34,643 bases of DNA from NCBI GenBank assembly GCA_903839865.1, contig CAIMEE010000320.1, forward strand, positions 1 through 34,643, written 5' to 3'. Source of the DNA: Enhydrobacter aerosaccus. Lineage in GTDB: Bacteria; Pseudomonadota; Alphaproteobacteria; Reyranellales; Reyranellaceae. Under the pieces are notes generated by a model. It saw only the letters and a program-made list of their open reading frames with translations. It had not been told where the DNA came from and searched no databases. The position numbers were made by a program, and so were the translations under genes. How positions within the stretch are numbered: position 1 is the first letter of the stretch; the number at the start of each line of letters is the position of its first letter. Below, one piece after another: positions 7,517-15,407 of this stretch.

Positions 7517-9325
7517 ATGTCCGACACCAAAGACCCCATCGCCTTCGAGCTGTTCAAGAACGCGATCTTCTCGATCGCCGACGAGATGGCACTCACTGTA
7601 TTCCGCACGACCTACTCGGGCGTGCTGAAAGACAACATGGACTACTCGACCGGCTTCGCCGACGCCGATGGCAAGCTGGTGGCGCAGGGTCTGACCTTGC
7701 CCGGCCATCTCGGCTCGGTGCCGACGGCGATGGAATCGATCATGCGCCACTACGGCGACGATATGGCCGAAGGCGACGTCTTCATCATGAACGACCCGTT
7801 CGACGGCGGCATGCATCTGCCGGACATCTTCGTCTTCAAGCCGCTCTATCACGCGGGCAAGCGCATGGCCTTCGCCTGCACCGTCTGCCACCACACTGAT
7901 GTCGGCGGCCGCGTTGCCGGCTCGAACGCATCGGACTCGACGGAAATCTACGCCGAGGGCCTGCGCATCGCGCCGCTCAAGCTCTACGAAGCCGGCAAGC
8001 TCAACAAGACCATCATGACGTTCATCGAGAAGAACGTGCGCATTCCCGTGAAGGTGTTCGGCGACCTGCGCGCGCAGTTGGCCGCCTGCCACATCGCCGA
8101 GCAGCAGTTCGCCGAGCTGGTTGCCAAGCATGGCCCCGAGCAGACGACCGCTTTCATGCGCGAGACCGTCGACTATGCCGAGCGGCTGACGCGCACGTCG
8201 CTGGCCAGGCTGCCCGACGGCGAATGGAGCTTCGAGGATTTCATCGACGACGACGGCGTCGACTACGGCGTGCCGATCCGCCTGTTCGTCACCATCCGCA
8301 AGAAGGGCGACCACATGGTGGTCGACTGGACCGGTACCAACCCGCAGGTGAAGGGCGCGATCAACAACACGCTCTCCTTCACCAAGGCCGCCTCCTACTG
8401 CGGCATCCGCTCGGTGCTGCCGCCCGGCATTCCCAACAACGAAGGCGTGTTCCGTGCCATCGAGGTGATCTGCCCGCCGGGCACCGTGGGCAACGGTGTG
8501 CTGCCGGCGGCCTGCGCGGCGCGCGGCCTGACCGGCTTCCGCATGGTCGACTGCATGTTCGGCGCGCTGGCCATGATGCTGCCGGACAAGGTCAAGGCGG
8601 CAGGCGACGGCGGCAACACCGGTATCTCGATCGGAGGCTACGATGCCGCCCGCAAGCCGTTCATCTACGTCGACTTTACCTGCGGCGCCTGGGGTGCCCG
8701 GCCGTGGGCCGACGGGCTCGACGGCAACAGCCACATGATGGCCAACATGGCCTCGCACTCGATCGAGGTGACCGAGGCCGAGGAGCCGATCCAGCTGCTG
8801 GCCTACGAGTTCGTGGCCGACAAGGCGGGCGCCGGCAAGTATCGCGGCGGCGTGCCGTTCCGGCGCGACTACCGCTTCCTCGAAACCGAGGGCACGTTGC
8901 AGGTCCGTTCCGACCGGCGCGATCACCGGCCGTTCGGCCTCTATGGCGGCAGCCCCGGCGCGCCGTCGGAGAACTATCTCAACCCGCAGGCCGAGAACCG
9001 GACCCTGCCGGGCAAGTTCACCATGACGGTGAAGAAGGGCGACATCTTCCGGCACGTGCTGGCCGGCGCCGGCGGCTGGGGCGATCCCTTGGAGCGCGAT
9101 CCCGCCGCGGTGCTGAAGGACGTGCGCAACGAGCTGCTGTCGGTGGCAAAGGCCAAGGCGGACTACGGCGTGATCGTCGATACCGTGAAATGGACCGTGG
9201 ATGCGGTGGCCTCGGCCAAGCAGCGCGAGGAGATCAGGCGCGCGCGCGGCTGGACCGAAACGCCCAAGGTGCAGCGGCAGGATCCACCCGGTGCCGGCAC
9301 GGCCGCGGTACAGGCCGCGGAATGA
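7517..9325 (+). CDS. hyuB: Hydantoinase B/oxoprolinase family subunit
   Basis: Beta subunit (602 residues) of an ATP-dependent hydantoinase/5-oxoprolinase-type enzyme, acting with the HyuA protein encoded next. Signatures include the N-terminal DPIAFELFKNAIFSIADEM, the MNDPFDGGMHLPDI block and the C-terminal GAGGWGDPLERDP. Length is typical. The start at 7517 (MSDTKDPIAFE) is chosen; an ATG 60 bases upstream adds residues unlike the family. The stop overlaps the hyuA start (ATGA). The order B before A is the reverse of the commonest arrangement. The substrate (hydantoin, oxoproline, N-methylhydantoin or another lactam) cannot be told. Confidence 0.92.
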   Translation: MSDTKDPIAFELFKNAIFSIADEMALTVFRTTYSGVLKDNMDYSTGFADADGKLVAQGLTLPGHLGSVPTAMESIMRHYGDDMAEGDVFIMNDPFDGGMHLPDIFVFKPLYHAGKRMAFACTVCHHTDVGGRVAGSNASDSTEIYAEGLRIAPLKLYEAGKLNKTIMTFIEKNVRIPVKVFGDLRAQLAACHIAEQQFAELVAKHGPEQTTAFMRETVDYAERLTRTSLARLPDGEWSFEDFIDDDGVDYGVPIRLFVTIRKKGDHMVVDWTGTNPQVKGAINNTLSFTKAASYCGIRSVLPPGIPNNEGVFRAIEVICPPGTVGNGVLPAACAARGLTGFRMVDCMFGALAMMLPDKVKAAGDGGNTGISIGGYDAARKPFIYVDFTCGAWGARPWADGLDGNSHMMANMASHSIEVTEAEEPIQLLAYEFVADKAGAGKYRGGVPFRRDYRFLETEGTLQVRSDRRDHRPFGLYGGSPGAPSENYLNPQAENRTLPGKFTMTVKKGDIFRHVLAGAGGWGDPLERDPAAVLKDVRNELLSVAKAKADYGVIVDTVKWTVDAVASAKQREEIRRARGWTETPKVQRQDPPGAGTAAVQAAE

Positions 9326-11412
9326 GCGCTGCAAGCTATCGGGTGGGCGTCGACATCGGCGGCACCTTCACCGACATCGTCCTGCTGGGTGCCGACGGCA
9401 CGCTGCACACCAAGAAGATCTCGTCGAGCGTCGGCAACTACGCCGCGGCGATCGTCGAGGGACTGAGCGAGCTGTTCCAGGAAACCGGCCTCGCGGGCAA
9501 GGCGATCGAGGAGATCCGCCACGGCACCACGGTCGCCTCCAACGCCATTCTCGAACACAAGGGCGCGCGGGTCGGGTTGATCACCACCAAGGGCTTCCGC
9601 GACGTGCTGGAGATCCGCACGCTGCGCATGCCGAAGCTCTACGACATCGCGTGGGAGAAGCCCGCGCCGCTGGTCGAGCGCTACCTGCGCCAGGTCGTCG
9701 ACGAGCGGGTCGATGCGCGTGGCCGCATCGAGCGTGCGCTCGATGCCAAGGACGCCGAACGCGCCGTTGAGGCACTGCTGGCCGAGAAGGTCGAGGCGAT
9801 CGCCGTCTGCCTGCTGAACTCCTTTGCCAATCCGCGCCACGAGCTGATGATCAAGGAGATCCTCGAGCGCAAGGCACCGGGCCTCAAGATGAGCGTCTCC
9901 TACGAGGTGCTGCCCGAGATCAAGGAATACGAGCGCACGTCGACGACGGTGATCAACGCCTATGTCATGCCGATCGTCGCGAGCTACCTGCGCGCGCTGC
10001 GTGCCGGCCTCGATGGCGCGGGCATTCCCGCCCAGCTGCTGCTGATGCAGTCGAACGGCGGCCTGACCAGCGACACCGCCGCGGCCGAGCGGCCGATGAA
10101 CATCATCGAGTCCGGTCCGGCCGGCGGCGTGGTCGGCGCGCAGGCTTTGGCGCGCGCCAAGGGCCTGCCCAAGATCATCACCTTCGACATGGGCGGCACG
10201 ACGGCCAAGGCCTCGATGGTCGAGGACGGCGAAGTCAGCCGCGCCAGCGAATATTCAGTCGGCGCGGGCATCATGACCGGCTCGCGGCTGCTCACCGGCG
10301 CGGGCTACATGCTGAAGGTGCCGGCGATCGACCTGGCCGAAGTGGGCGCGGGCGGCGGCAGCCACGTCTGGATCGACGGCGGCGGCTCGCTGCAGATCGG
10401 GCCGGAGAGCGCCGGCGCCCTGCCGGGACCGGTCTGCTACGACAAGGGCGGCGAAATGCCGACCGTGACCGACGCCAACGTGCTGCTGGGCTACATCAAC
10501 CCGCAGCATCTGGTCGGCGGCGCGCTGGCGCTCAACGCGAGCAAGGCGCGCACCGCGTTCGAGTCGAAGGTCGCCAAGCCGCTTGGCCTCGCGATCGAGA
10601 AGGCGGCGTACGGCGCGCATCTGATCGCGGCGTCAAACATGATCCGCGCCATCAAGTCGGTGTCGACCGAGCGCGGCCGCGATCCGCGCGAGTTCGCGCT
10701 GTTCGCCTTCGGCGGCAACGGCCCGCTGTTCGCCTGCGGCATGGCCAAGGCGCTGGGCATGAGCCGTGTCGTGGTGCCGCCATCGGCCGGTCTCTTCTCG
10801 TCATTCGGCCTGCTCTATGCCGATGTCGAGCATCACTACTCGCGCACCTTCCGGCGCCTCCTGCGACAGGCCGATCTCGCCGAGATCCAGCGCGCCTGGA
10901 CAGGGCTTGCCGACCAGGCGACGGCGCAGCTCGCTGCCGAGAATTTCTCGGGCGCGAGCGTTCGCCTGCGCCGGTCGGCCGCGCTGCACTATCAGGGTCA
11001 GAGCTACGAGCTCACCGTGCCGGTGCCCGAGGGCCCGCTCGACGACAAGATGGTGGCGCACCTCGAAGAGGCGTTCGGCCAGGAGCACGAGAAGACTTAC
11101 GGCCACCGCGCCGGCAAGGACGAGCCCGTCGAGCTGGTGTCGATCCAGATCGTGGGCCAGGGCTTGCGCGACGGCGCGGGCGTGCCCGATCGCCTGTCGC
11201 CCAGCCGCGCCGAGCCGAAACCGCCACCCGCACGTCCGGCCTATTTCGGTGACGACGGCTGGGTCGAGACGCCGATCCTGCGCCGCTCCGATCTCGCGAC
11301 CGAACGCACCGGTCCGCTGATCATCGAGGAGTACGACGCGACCTGCGTCGTGCCGCCCGGCGCCAAGGCCAGCCTCGATACCGGCGGCAATATCGTGATC
11401 GTGCTGGCTTAA
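9322..11412 (+). CDS. hyuA: Hydantoinase A/oxoprolinase family subunit
   Basis: Alpha subunit (696 residues) carrying the ATP-binding actin-like fold. The phosphate-1 loop DIGGTFTD is at 11-18, with further family blocks RHGTTVASNAILEHKGA, SNGGLTSD, ESGPAGGVVGA, TFDMGGTTAK and FGGNGPL. The protein phosphorylates the cyclic amide and opens the ring together with HyuB. The N-terminal Hydant_A_N domain covers about 5-185, the hydantoinase A domain about 205-490, and the remaining third is the C-terminal domain. It is translationally coupled to hyuB (ATGA). No dedicated transporter or regulator lies beside the pair; kamA-like is divergent upstream and the next gene is convergent. Confidence 0.94.
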   Translation: MSAASYRVGVDIGGTFTDIVLLGADGTLHTKKISSSVGNYAAAIVEGLSELFQETGLAGKAIEEIRHGTTVASNAILEHKGARVGLITTKGFRDVLEIRTLRMPKLYDIAWEKPAPLVERYLRQVVDERVDARGRIERALDAKDAERAVEALLAEKVEAIAVCLLNSFANPRHELMIKEILERKAPGLKMSVSYEVLPEIKEYERTSTTVINAYVMPIVASYLRALRAGLDGAGIPAQLLLMQSNGGLTSDTAAAERPMNIIESGPAGGVVGAQALARAKGLPKIITFDMGGTTAKASMVEDGEVSRASEYSVGAGIMTGSRLLTGAGYMLKVPAIDLAEVGAGGGSHVWIDGGGSLQIGPESAGALPGPVCYDKGGEMPTVTDANVLLGYINPQHLVGGALALNASKARTAFESKVAKPLGLAIEKAAYGAHLIAASNMIRAIKSVSTERGRDPREFALFAFGGNGPLFACGMAKALGMSRVVVPPSAGLFSSFGLLYADVEHHYSRTFRRLLRQADLAEIQRAWTGLADQATAQLAAENFSGASVRLRRSAALHYQGQSYELTVPVPEGPLDDKMVAHLEEAFGQEHEKTYGHRAGKDEPVELVSIQIVGQGLRDGAGVPDRLSPSRAEPKPPPARPAYFGDDGWVETPILRRSDLATERTGPLIIEEYDATCVVPPGAKASLDTGGNIVIVLA

Positions 11413-11415
11413 GGC

Positions 11416-11443
11416 CTCAGGTCCAGCGCGCTCAGGTCCAGCG
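11416..11443. repeat. Tandem 15-base duplication across a stop codon
   Basis: CTCAGGTCCAGCG occurs at 11416-11428 and again at 11431-11443, period 15. On the minus strand the unit reads Arg-Trp-Thr-stop-Ala/Gly, so the tail of the 11432-12100 gene ends RWT-stop and is followed in frame by a second RWT-stop. Because 15 is a multiple of three, this looks like a slippage duplication that copied the stop codon in frame. Confidence 0.85.
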
Positions 11444-12100
11444 TGCCGTGTCCTGCGTGTCGGCCGCGGTTAGAAGGGTCGAGGTCGACACGACCGTCCA
11501 GTCGCAGAGGTCGTAACGGCGGCTGAGCTTGTCGCGGACTTCGGCCTCGGCGGCGCCCGACGGCAGTTTGGAACGCTCCCACATCGCGAGGTTGGGCCGG
11601 CGGGTCATCAGAAGGCTGCGCACGCCATCATGCATGCCGGCACCCGTTGCATCGTCCCCGTCCGAGCCGGTGCGGTCGCCGGTCGCCTGCCAGAGGCCGA
11701 TGACCTGAGAGTCGTAGGCGGACTCGAAACCCGGCCAGGCATCGGTGCACAGCTGAAGGAATTCCGGCCAGTGCGCTTGGGGCGTCGCGAACCAGCGGAA
11801 GGCGTAGTTGCCCTGGCGCGTCGGCGCCGTCCCGTCGGTCGGGCGCAGGGTCGGCACGAGCGCCTGGCTGCGCACGCGCCGAACATCGGCGGCACTGCCG
11901 AGCAGCGCGTGCTCCGCCGTCTCCGCTTTTGTCTCGCGCGTCCATAGGGTCATCACCTGCAGCTCGTCGCGTGGCCGGCCGATCTGGCTGCGCCAGACGC
12001 CATAGACCGTGCCGCCGTCGAGCTTTGCCTTGGCAAGCCATTCGGCCGACGCCGACCAGGTGCGCGGCGCGGTCTCAACGCGATGATGGACGAAGTGCAC
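11432..12100 (-). CDS. Hypothetical protein, possible duplicated NIPSNAP-like alpha-beta barrel
   Basis: A 222-residue soluble protein without signal peptide. It appears to hold two ferredoxin-like halves: YGVWRSQIGRPRDELQVMTLW in the first and VIGLWQATGDR followed by VRSLLMTRRPNLAMWERS in the second. Both recall the strand pattern of NIPSNAP/dimeric alpha-beta-barrel proteins; this is a fold impression, not a firm family call. The start is GTG, directly abutting the TAG of the upstream Baeyer-Villiger monooxygenase gene (TAGGTG), so the two are cotranscribed and probably coupled. A role as accessory protein, small-molecule binder or isomerase in the same pathway is inference only. The stop codon sits in a 15-base tandem duplication. 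Confidence 0.7.
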   Translation of the reverse strand: MHFVHHRVETAPRTWSASAEWLAKAKLDGGTVYGVWRSQIGRPRDELQVMTLWTRETKAETAEHALLGSAADVRRVRSQALVPTLRPTDGTAPTRQGNYAFRWFATPQAHWPEFLQLCTDAWPGFESAYDSQVIGLWQATGDRTGSDGDDATGAGMHDGVRSLLMTRRPNLAMWERSKLPSGAAEAEVRDKLSRRYDLCDWTVVSTSTLLTAADTQDTARWT

Positions 12101-13774
12101 CTATGCCCTGGCGCGTTCGTTGGCCGCTTCGTGCCGCGTCAGAGTAAAGCCCTCATAACCATTGGCCGCGACCGCGTCGCACTGCTTCTTGTAGCGGTCG
12201 AAGCCGCCGACGTAGGGCATGAACACGCGCGGTTTGCCCGGGATGTTGGCGCCCACGTACCAGGAATTGGCCAGCGGATAGAGCGTGCTGTCGGCCACCT
12301 GGTTGACGTGCTGCACCCAGTCCGTCTCGGCCTTTGCCGTGGGCTCGATGCGGTCGAGCTGGTGCTTGCCCAGGTAATCGATCGCGTCGGCGATCCAGTC
12401 GACGTGCTGCTCGATCGACGCGATCATCTGCGTCTTCACGCCGGGACTGCCGGGTCCGGTGACGACGAACATGTTGGGGAAGCCCGAGACCATCAGGCCG
12501 AGATAGGTGAGCGGGCCGCCTTCCCAATGCTGGCGGAGCGCGGCGCCCTCGCTGGTGCGGACGTCGATCTCCTTCAGCGCGCCGGTCATGGCGTCGAAGC
12601 CGGTGGCAAAGACGAGCGCGTCGAGTTCGTAGGTCGCGCCGGACGCGAGCTTCACGCCGGTGGGCGTGATTTCCTCGATCGGATCCTTGCGCACGCCGAC
12701 CAGCGACACGTTCGGCCTGTTGTAGGTTTCGTAATAGTTCGTATCGAGGCAGAGCCGCTTGGTGCCGATCGGATGGTCGTTGGGCGCCAGCAGCTCGGCG
12801 GTCTTCGGGTCCTTCACCATGCCGCGGATCTTGTTGCGCACGAATTCGGAGGCCGTGTCGTTGGCCTCCTTGCTGACCAGCAGGTCGGTGTAGGAATAGA
12901 GGTAGCTGATCGAGCCGCCCTCCTGCCACTTGGCCTCGTAGATCCTGGCGCGCTCCTCGGCCGTGGCCTCGAGCGTCTTCTGCGTCGGCTTCGGATAGCC
13001 GCCGATGGCGAACGGCGTCTCCTGCGCCGCCGCCCGCCGCGCCTTGTAGTTTTCCTTGTGCGGGCGCTCGCGGGCGTCCGTCATCGGCTCGTTACGGGCG
13101 GGCAGGCTGAAGTTGGCGGTGCGCTGGAACACGGTGAGGTGCCTGGCCTGCTGCGCGATGATCGGGATCATCTGCACGCCCGACGAGCCGGTGCCGATCA
13201 CGCCCACGCGCTTGCCGGTGAAGTCGACCCCTTCATGCGGCCACAGGCCGGTGTGGTACCACTTTCCCTTGAAGTCGTGGATGCCCTTGAAGTCGGGCAC
13301 GCGCGGCGTCGAGAGGTTGCCCGCCGCCATCACGACGTAGCGCGCGCGAATCTCTTCGCCGGCGTCCGTCTTCAGGATCCATTCATTGGCCTTGCCGTCG
13401 AACATCGCGGTCTTGATGCGGGTGTTGAGCTGCACGTCGCGGCGCAGGTCGAAGCGGTCGGCCACGTGGTTGATGTACTTCAGGATCTCGGGCTGCGTGC
13501 CGTAGCGCTCCGGCCACTTCCATTCCTGCTGCAGCTCCTCGGAGAAGCTGTAGGAGTATTCCAGGCTCTCCACGTCGCAGCGCGCGCCGGGGTAGCGGTT
13601 CCAGAACCAGGTGCCGCCGACGCCGGACCCGGCTTCGTAGGCGCGCACTTTCAGGCCGATGCCGCGCAGGCGGTGGATGGCATAGAGACCGGCGAGGCCG
13701 CCGCCGACGATGGCGACGTCAAGTCGGGCGACGTCGAGCTGGCGGGGAGCGGAACTGTGGGAAGTGTCAGGCAT
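12101..13774 (-). CDS. Baeyer-Villiger flavin monooxygenase (cyclohexanone monooxygenase-like)
   Basis: A 557-residue FAD/NADPH monooxygenase that inserts oxygen next to a carbonyl to give an ester or lactone. The FAD Rossmann motif is GGGLAGLYAIHRL near residue 24. The Baeyer-Villiger fingerprint FxGxxxHTxxWP is intact (FKGKWYHTGLWP). The NADPH Rossmann motif is GVIGTGSSGVQ. The C-terminal NSWYVGANIPGKPR is typical of the cyclohexanone monooxygenase subgroup. Start MPDTSHSS is chosen because residues further upstream are low-complexity and lie in the divergent promoter. A GTG-started protein follows immediately; divergent on the other strand are a lipocalin-like protein, an esterase and a hydroxylase. 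The ketone substrate is unknown. Confidence 0.94.
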   Translation of the reverse strand: MPDTSHSSAPRQLDVARLDVAIVGGGLAGLYAIHRLRGIGLKVRAYEAGSGVGGTWFWNRYPGARCDVESLEYSYSFSEELQQEWKWPERYGTQPEILKYINHVADRFDLRRDVQLNTRIKTAMFDGKANEWILKTDAGEEIRARYVVMAAGNLSTPRVPDFKGIHDFKGKWYHTGLWPHEGVDFTGKRVGVIGTGSSGVQMIPIIAQQARHLTVFQRTANFSLPARNEPMTDARERPHKENYKARRAAAQETPFAIGGYPKPTQKTLEATAEERARIYEAKWQEGGSISYLYSYTDLLVSKEANDTASEFVRNKIRGMVKDPKTAELLAPNDHPIGTKRLCLDTNYYETYNRPNVSLVGVRKDPIEEITPTGVKLASGATYELDALVFATGFDAMTGALKEIDVRTSEGAALRQHWEGGPLTYLGLMVSGFPNMFVVTGPGSPGVKTQMIASIEQHVDWIADAIDYLGKHQLDRIEPTAKAETDWVQHVNQVADSTLYPLANSWYVGANIPGKPRVFMPYVGGFDRYKKQCDAVAANGYEGFTLTRHEAANERARA

Positions 13775-13839
13775 GGCGACAGCGTCCAACGCAGCGGCCG
13801 GCTTGGCAAGACGGGTCGTGCGGTAGGCGAAACTTCCGG

Positions 13840-13878
13840 GGATTGCCGAGGCGATCCATTCCGCGCAAGGATTGCCGA
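13840..13878. promoter_or_regulatory. Direct repeats in the divergent promoter region
   Basis: GGATTGCCGA occurs at 13840-13849 and 13869-13878, 29 bases apart start to start, inside the 125-base gap between the Baeyer-Villiger monooxygenase and lipocalin-like genes. Paired direct repeats between divergent catabolic blocks could be regulator sites. No regulator gene is adjacent. AAAGGA just after the second repeat serves as ribosome binding site for the gene at 13900. Confidence 0.35.
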
Positions 13879-13899
13879 AAGAAACGCAAAGGAACCGAC

Positions 13900-14307
13900 A
13901 TGACCGCCAGCCCCGACATCGTAGGCGTCTGGAAGCTCGTTGCCGCCACGACGACCGATCCCGGCGGCACACAGGTGGCCGTGCCTTACGGTCCGCGGGG
14001 CATGGGGATCGTGTCGCTGACGTCGGACGGCCGCATGATGGCGGTTCTGGTCGACGGCCGCTCGACATTGCCGGACGGCGCCAAGCGCGACTATTCCTCG
14101 TACTGCGGCAACTACACGTTCGACGGCAGGACGCTGGTCACAACCGTCGACGCCACCGCCAATCCGGAGCGCCTCACCGTGCCCCAGGTCCGCAAGGTCC
14201 GCTTCCAGGGCGAGCGGATGATCCTGCAGCCGCCGCCCGGCGAGATGAACGGCGTGACGGTGACGCGCGAGCTCACCTGGGAGAAGATCAGTCCGGTCTC
14301 GCTCTAG
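13900..14307 (+). CDS. Lipocalin-like domain protein
   Basis: A 135-residue single-domain protein of the lipocalin-like type (DIVGVWKLVAATTTDPGG at the start, then PYGPRGMGIVSLTSDGRMMAVL and YCGNYTFDGRTLVTTVDA). These form a small beta barrel that binds hydrophobic molecules; members are often found in catabolic or polyketide clusters, and no catalytic residues are known for most. There is no signal peptide, so it is cytoplasmic. AAAGGA precedes the ATG at good spacing. Its TAG abuts the GTG of the esterase gene, indicating a tight operon of lipocalin-like protein, esterase and flavin monooxygenase. Confidence 0.85.
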   Translation: MTASPDIVGVWKLVAATTTDPGGTQVAVPYGPRGMGIVSLTSDGRMMAVLVDGRSTLPDGAKRDYSSYCGNYTFDGRTLVTTVDATANPERLTVPQVRKVRFQGERMILQPPPGEMNGVTVTRELTWEKISPVSL

Positions 14308-15393
14308 GTGAGCGACGAACCCTCCGTCGAGATCATCGCCCGGCTCGTGCCGGCCATCCTGCGCGGCCTGCATGCGCTCGAGTTTGCGTCGCGGCATGTC
14401 TCGCCCACCACCCTGCAGGAGCTGATCAAGGCCGTCGCCGGCCGCAACGACGACCTGGGCACGGCGCTCGCCGCCTCGCGCGACGCCCCCTGGCCCGAGC
14501 GGCTGGGGCCGGTGCGGCAATGCCTCGAACGGGCGGGTGACGCGACGCTGGCGGGCCTCACGGACTTCATCGCCGCGGTCGACGAGCCGCAGCCCATCGT
14601 CGCGGCCTATCGCGCGCTTCGGAACTATGCCCGCGCCTGCGAGGCGCTCTATCCGCTGGCCGCGCACCTGAAGCCGGTCAGCCAGTTCTTCCTCGAAACC
14701 TCTTCGCGCGACGACGAGGCGCTGGCAGCGAAGCTGGCGTCCGTCGATCCCGCGCGCGAGGGTGTGGGCTTCATGCATGTCGACGGACCGGCCGGTATGC
14801 GCGGCGGCTGTTCGCTCTATGTGCCGGAAACCTACGATCCGCGGAAGGCCTACCCGCTGGTCGTGGCGATGCACGGCGGCAGCGGCAATGGCGCGGCGTT
14901 CCTGTGGAGCTGGGTGCGCGAGGCGCGCACGCGCGGCGTCATCGTGATTGCGCCGACGGCCAAGGGCGGCACCTGGTCGATGATGGAGCCCGAGGTCGAC
15001 GGCCCCAACATCGATCGCCTGGTCGATCAGGTCTCGTCGGACTGGAACGTCGACCCCGCGAAGATGCTCCTGACCGGCATGAGCGACGGCGGCACGTTCA
15101 CTTATGTCCTGGGCCTGCGCAGCGGCTGCCGCTTCACGCACCTGGCACCGGTGGCCGCGGCTTTCCATCCGATGCTGATGACCTTCGCCGATGCGGATCG
15201 CCTGGGGGACCTGCCGATCCGGATCGTGCACGGCACGCAGGACTGGATGTTCCCGCCCGAGATGGCGCAGGGCGCCCTGCGTGCACTGCAGCAAGCCGGC
15301 GCCCGCGTGAGCTATCGCGAGATCGCGGACTTGTCGCACACCTATCCGCGCGACGAGAATGCGGGACTTCTCGACTGGTTCCTGGCGGCTTGA
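14308..15393 (+). CDS. Alpha/beta hydrolase (esterase, PHB-depolymerase-like)
   Basis: A 361-residue protein. The first 150 residues are helical with no recognised domain. The alpha/beta hydrolase fold begins near residue 155. The oxyanion region is VAMHGGSGNG, the nucleophile elbow is TGMSDGG (GxSxG), the acid is likely the Asp of VHGTQDWMFP, and the histidine is in DLSHTYP. It resembles phospholipase/carboxylesterase and polyhydroxybutyrate depolymerase families. No signal peptide is seen, so cytoplasmic ester hydrolysis is expected. The start is GTG directly after the preceding stop (TAGGTG). In context it could cleave the ester made by the neighbouring Baeyer-Villiger enzyme; that is inference. 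The extra N-terminal domain is unusual. Confidence 0.87.
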   Translation: MSDEPSVEIIARLVPAILRGLHALEFASRHVSPTTLQELIKAVAGRNDDLGTALAASRDAPWPERLGPVRQCLERAGDATLAGLTDFIAAVDEPQPIVAAYRALRNYARACEALYPLAAHLKPVSQFFLETSSRDDEALAAKLASVDPAREGVGFMHVDGPAGMRGGCSLYVPETYDPRKAYPLVVAMHGGSGNGAAFLWSWVREARTRGVIVIAPTAKGGTWSMMEPEVDGPNIDRLVDQVSSDWNVDPAKMLLTGMSDGGTFTYVLGLRSGCRFTHLAPVAAAFHPMLMTFADADRLGDLPIRIVHGTQDWMFPPEMAQGALRALQQAGARVSYREIADLSHTYPRDENAGLLDWFLAA

Positions 15394-15407
15394 ACGAGGA
15401 TCGCAAG

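Noticed and set aside
7433-9334. Long minus-strand open frame running through hyuB and joined in frame to the kamA-like gene
   Set aside because: It is the antisense shadow of hyuB in GC-rich DNA; its translation is low-complexity and only the part from 7432 down matches a family.
7517-11412. Acetone carboxylase instead of hydantoinase for the HyuB/HyuA pair
   Set aside because: Only two subunits of hydantoinase size are present, no gamma subunit follows, and the order and lengths fit hydantoinase/oxoprolinase.
12083-13903. Plus-strand open frame of about 600 codons across the Baeyer-Villiger gene
   Set aside because: The minus-strand frame carries all FAD/NADPH motifs and the fingerprint; the plus frame has none and is a codon-bias shadow.
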